The position numbers were made by a program, and so were the translations under genes. A stretch of DNA of 6,891 nt from an uncultured Selenomonadaceae bacterium (GTDB taxonomy: Bacteria > Bacillota > Negativicutes > Selenomonadales > Selenomonadaceae). The stretch is taken from the NCBI GenBank assembly GCA_905236785.1, contig CAJOQC010000072.1, positions 1 through 6,891 on the forward strand. Reading direction: 5' to 3'. This document shows positions 5,331 through 6,891 of this stretch, piece after piece. The notes below the pieces were generated by a model that saw only the letters and a program-made list of their open reading frames with translations, did no database searches and was not told the origin of the DNA. Every line of letters begins with the position of its first letter. Within the stretch, counting starts at the first letter, position 1.

Positions 5331-6891
5331 TTCTTTCTTTTCGTTTTTGCCTGTTTCGCCGCTTGCTCTTTTAGTTCGATTTTTCGTCGCGGCGGTTTTG
5401 GCTTTTCTTTCACCTTCGATTGTTTTTCCCGTCGCAGGTTTTCGGTGCGCTGTGTTTTGCTCCGCTTCCCCGTTGTCGGTCTTGCGGGCAGTTCGTTTTT
5501 TTGCCGTTGTTTTAGGCAAAGGATTTTCCGCCGTTTGGTAAACCACTTGATGCTCCGTCGGATACTCAATCTCGTCTTTGGGAACATTTGGCGGCAGCAC
5601 CCGATATTTTTCCTCCGTACCTTTGAGGCGCAGATAAATCGTAGCCAAAGGCGGCACGGTGATTAAAAGGGAATGTGCCCTGTTATGCCAGACAATTTCC
5701 TGAGTATAAAGCTCGTCCTCGTTTTTCACGCCGCTGCCGCCGAACTCTTCAAGGTCGCTGTTAAAAATTTCTTGGTACACGCCCTTGTCCGGCACGCCAA
5801 TGCGATAATCGTAATGAACCGCCGGCGTAAAATTGCAAACGACGACGATGTAATCCTTTTCGTTGTCGGCTCGCCGCAGGAAAGACACCACGCTGTTTTG
5901 GTTGTCGTTGCAATCAATCCACTGAAAACCGTTCCAGTCAAAGTCCACCTGATAGAACGGTTTATGCTCGACGTAAAAACCGTTCAATGCCTTTGAGTAA
6001 TTGAGCATCTTTTGGTGCATTTCGTACTGCTCCACCAAATGCCAATCAAGGCTGCCGTCGTATTTCCACTCGATAAATTGCCCGAACTCGCCGCCCATAA
6101 AGAGAAGTTTTTTCCCGGGATGTGCCATAAAGTAGCCGAAGAAGCACCTAAGCCCCGCAAACTGCCGCCAATAATCGCCGGGCATTTTGCTTATAAGGGA
6201 ACGTTTGCCATGTACCACTTCGTCATGGGAAAGGGGCAACACAAAATTTTCACTGAAGGCGTACATAAACGAAAACGTAACCTTGTCGTGATTCCACTTG
6301 CGATAAACAGGGTCAAGGCTGATATACTTAAGCATATCGTTCATCCAGCCCATGTTCCACTTGTAGTTAAAGCCCATGCCGCCCATGTAAACGGGTTTTG
6401 AAATAAGCGGCCAGTCCGTGGATTCTTCGGCCAACATCAATGCCTCCGGGTGGTACTTAAACACCGTTTCGTTGAGTTTTTTCAAAAAATCCATGGCTTC
6501 AAGGTTGCCCGTGCCGCCGTAGCGGTTAGGCGTCCATTCGCCTTCTTCGCGGCCAAAGTCAAGGTAAAGCATATTGGCCACGCCGTCAATCCTCAGACCG
6601 TCAATGTGATATTCTTCAAACCAAAACAATGCATTGGAAATAAGGAAACTTTGTACTTCGGTGCGGCCGTAATCAAAATTTATCGTCCCCCAACCTTTGT
6701 TGTCCGAAAGTTGCGGGTTGTCCGACTCGTAAAGATTCGTGCCGTCAAATTCCCGAAGCCCATGATCGTCGCGGCAGAAATGCCCCGGCACCCAATCTAT
6801 GATGATGCCGATGCCGTTTTGATGCGCCCTGTCAACCAAATAGCGGAAATCGTCGGGTTCGCCGTAACGGCTGGTCACTGCGTAATACCCG
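5319..6891 (-). CDS. glgB: 1,4-alpha-glucan branching enzyme (GH13), 5' end missing
   Basis: The enzyme cuts alpha-1,4 chains and re-attaches them through alpha-1,6 bonds, making branch points in glycogen in the cytoplasm. The reading frame is open to the window edge, so the start lies outside. 523 residues are present, counted from the first full codon. The missing part, probably about 200 residues, should hold the CBM48-like domain and the beginning of the barrel. Visible GH13 motifs are DWVPGHF (32-38), FDGTNLYE (from 48), GLRIDGVANML with nucleophile Asp102 and Arg100, AEESTDWP with the Glu155/Glu156 pair holding the acid/base, and LSHDEVVHGK with Asp223. The family beta-sandwich ends near LATIYLRLK (about 424). 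Beyond it is an unusual extension of about 100 residues, whose last 64 are low-complexity and basic. glgA follows after 100 bases, probably in the same operon. The in-frame GTG at 6878 lies inside the conserved GYYAVTSRYG stretch and is not a start. Confidence 0.96.
   Translation of the reverse strand, partial: GYYAVTSRYGEPDDFRYLVDRAHQNGIGIIIDWVPGHFCRDDHGLREFDGTNLYESDNPQLSDNKGWGTINFDYGRTEVQSFLISNALFWFEEYHIDGLRIDGVANMLYLDFGREEGEWTPNRYGGTGNLEAMDFLKKLNETVFKYHPEALMLAEESTDWPLISKPVYMGGMGFNYKWNMGWMNDMLKYISLDPVYRKWNHDKVTFSFMYAFSENFVLPLSHDEVVHGKRSLISKMPGDYWRQFAGLRCFFGYFMAHPGKKLLFMGGEFGQFIEWKYDGSLDWHLVEQYEMHQKMLNYSKALNGFYVEHKPFYQVDFDWNGFQWIDCNDNQNSVVSFLRRADNEKDYIVVVCNFTPAVHYDYRIGVPDKGVYQEIFNSDLEEFGGSGVKNEDELYTQEIVWHNRAHSLLITVPPLATIYLRLKGTEEKYRVLPPNVPKDEIEYPTEHQVVYQTAENPLPKTTAKKRTARKTDNGEAEQNTAHRKPATGKTIEGERKAKTAATKNRTKRASGETGKNEKKETEE
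5322..5513 (-). other. Disordered basic C-terminal tail of GlgB
   Basis: These 64 codons encode residues 460-523 of the visible GlgB. By my count they contain 13 Lys, 6 Arg, 12 Thr, 9 Ala and 9 Glu, with a single Ile and no Leu, Val, Met, Phe, Tyr, Trp or Cys. Such a composition cannot form a hydrophobic core, so the segment is almost certainly intrinsically disordered. Lys and Arg dominate throughout, and acidic residues concentrate at the very end (NEKKETEE). Well-known GlgB proteins such as that of E. coli stop close to the motif matching LATIYLRLK, so this is an addition to the family fold. The reading frame is continuous with the catalytic domain. No function can be assigned from sequence; binding to glycogen, nucleic acid or partner enzymes is only conjecture. 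Confidence 0.85.

Noticed and set aside
5232..5666. A 144-codon plus-strand frame with hydrophobic, membrane-like stretches (Phe/Val/Leu-rich)
   Set aside because: It is antisense to the Lys/Arg-rich tail of GlgB, and the complement of Lys and Glu codons gives Phe and Leu codons. It starts inside glgA and has no good ribosome binding site.
6876..6878. GTG as the start of glgB
   Set aside because: The frame continues upstream to the window edge with GYYA, and the codon is the Val of the conserved GYYAVTSRYG segment inside the GH13 barrel.

Overview
This window is an ordinary bacterial glycogen-metabolism cluster with one unusual enzyme architecture. All three genes lie on the minus strand, so transcription runs from high to low coordinates: a branching enzyme cut off by the right edge (glgB, 5319-6891), glycogen synthase (glgA, 3782-5218), and a long protein fusing a GH13 alpha-amylase-family module to a complete GH77 4-alpha-glucanotransferase (254-3706). 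The ADP-glucose-type synthase and the operon layout indicate a bacterium. Base composition near half GC, strong Shine-Dalgarno use at glgA and the sequence style suggest a Bacillota member, perhaps Negativicutes (Selenomonas/Megamonas relatives). That placement is by impression only and was not tested by any search.

Region by region, from right to left. From 6891 to 5319 is the C-terminal two-thirds or more of GlgB with all catalytic motifs, ending in a disordered Lys/Thr/Ala/Glu tail. The 100-base gap from 5219 to 5318 holds a hairpin whose loop contains the glgB stop codon, a second stem-loop, and a strong ribosome binding site for glgA. After glgA, the 75-base gap from 3707 to 3781 holds a convincing intrinsic terminator ending only about 17 bases before the preferred start of the fusion gene. 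From 3706 to 254 is the fusion gene. The last 253 bases contain no gene. They hold a very strong bidirectional terminator (176-223), a second hairpin (127-161), a terminator-like palindrome (85-114) and a good sigma-70-type promoter (52-80) firing leftward out of the window.

Working together: GlgA extends alpha-1,4 chains from ADP-glucose, GlgB introduces alpha-1,6 branches, and the fusion protein probably hydrolyses and disproportionates the glucan or released maltodextrins. No glgC, glgD or glgP is visible. They may lie beyond the right edge or elsewhere. I found no mobile element, CRISPR array, tRNA, rRNA or defence gene. The points worth a second look are the GH13-GH77 fusion, the GlgB tail, and the placement of a terminator just before the fusion gene.
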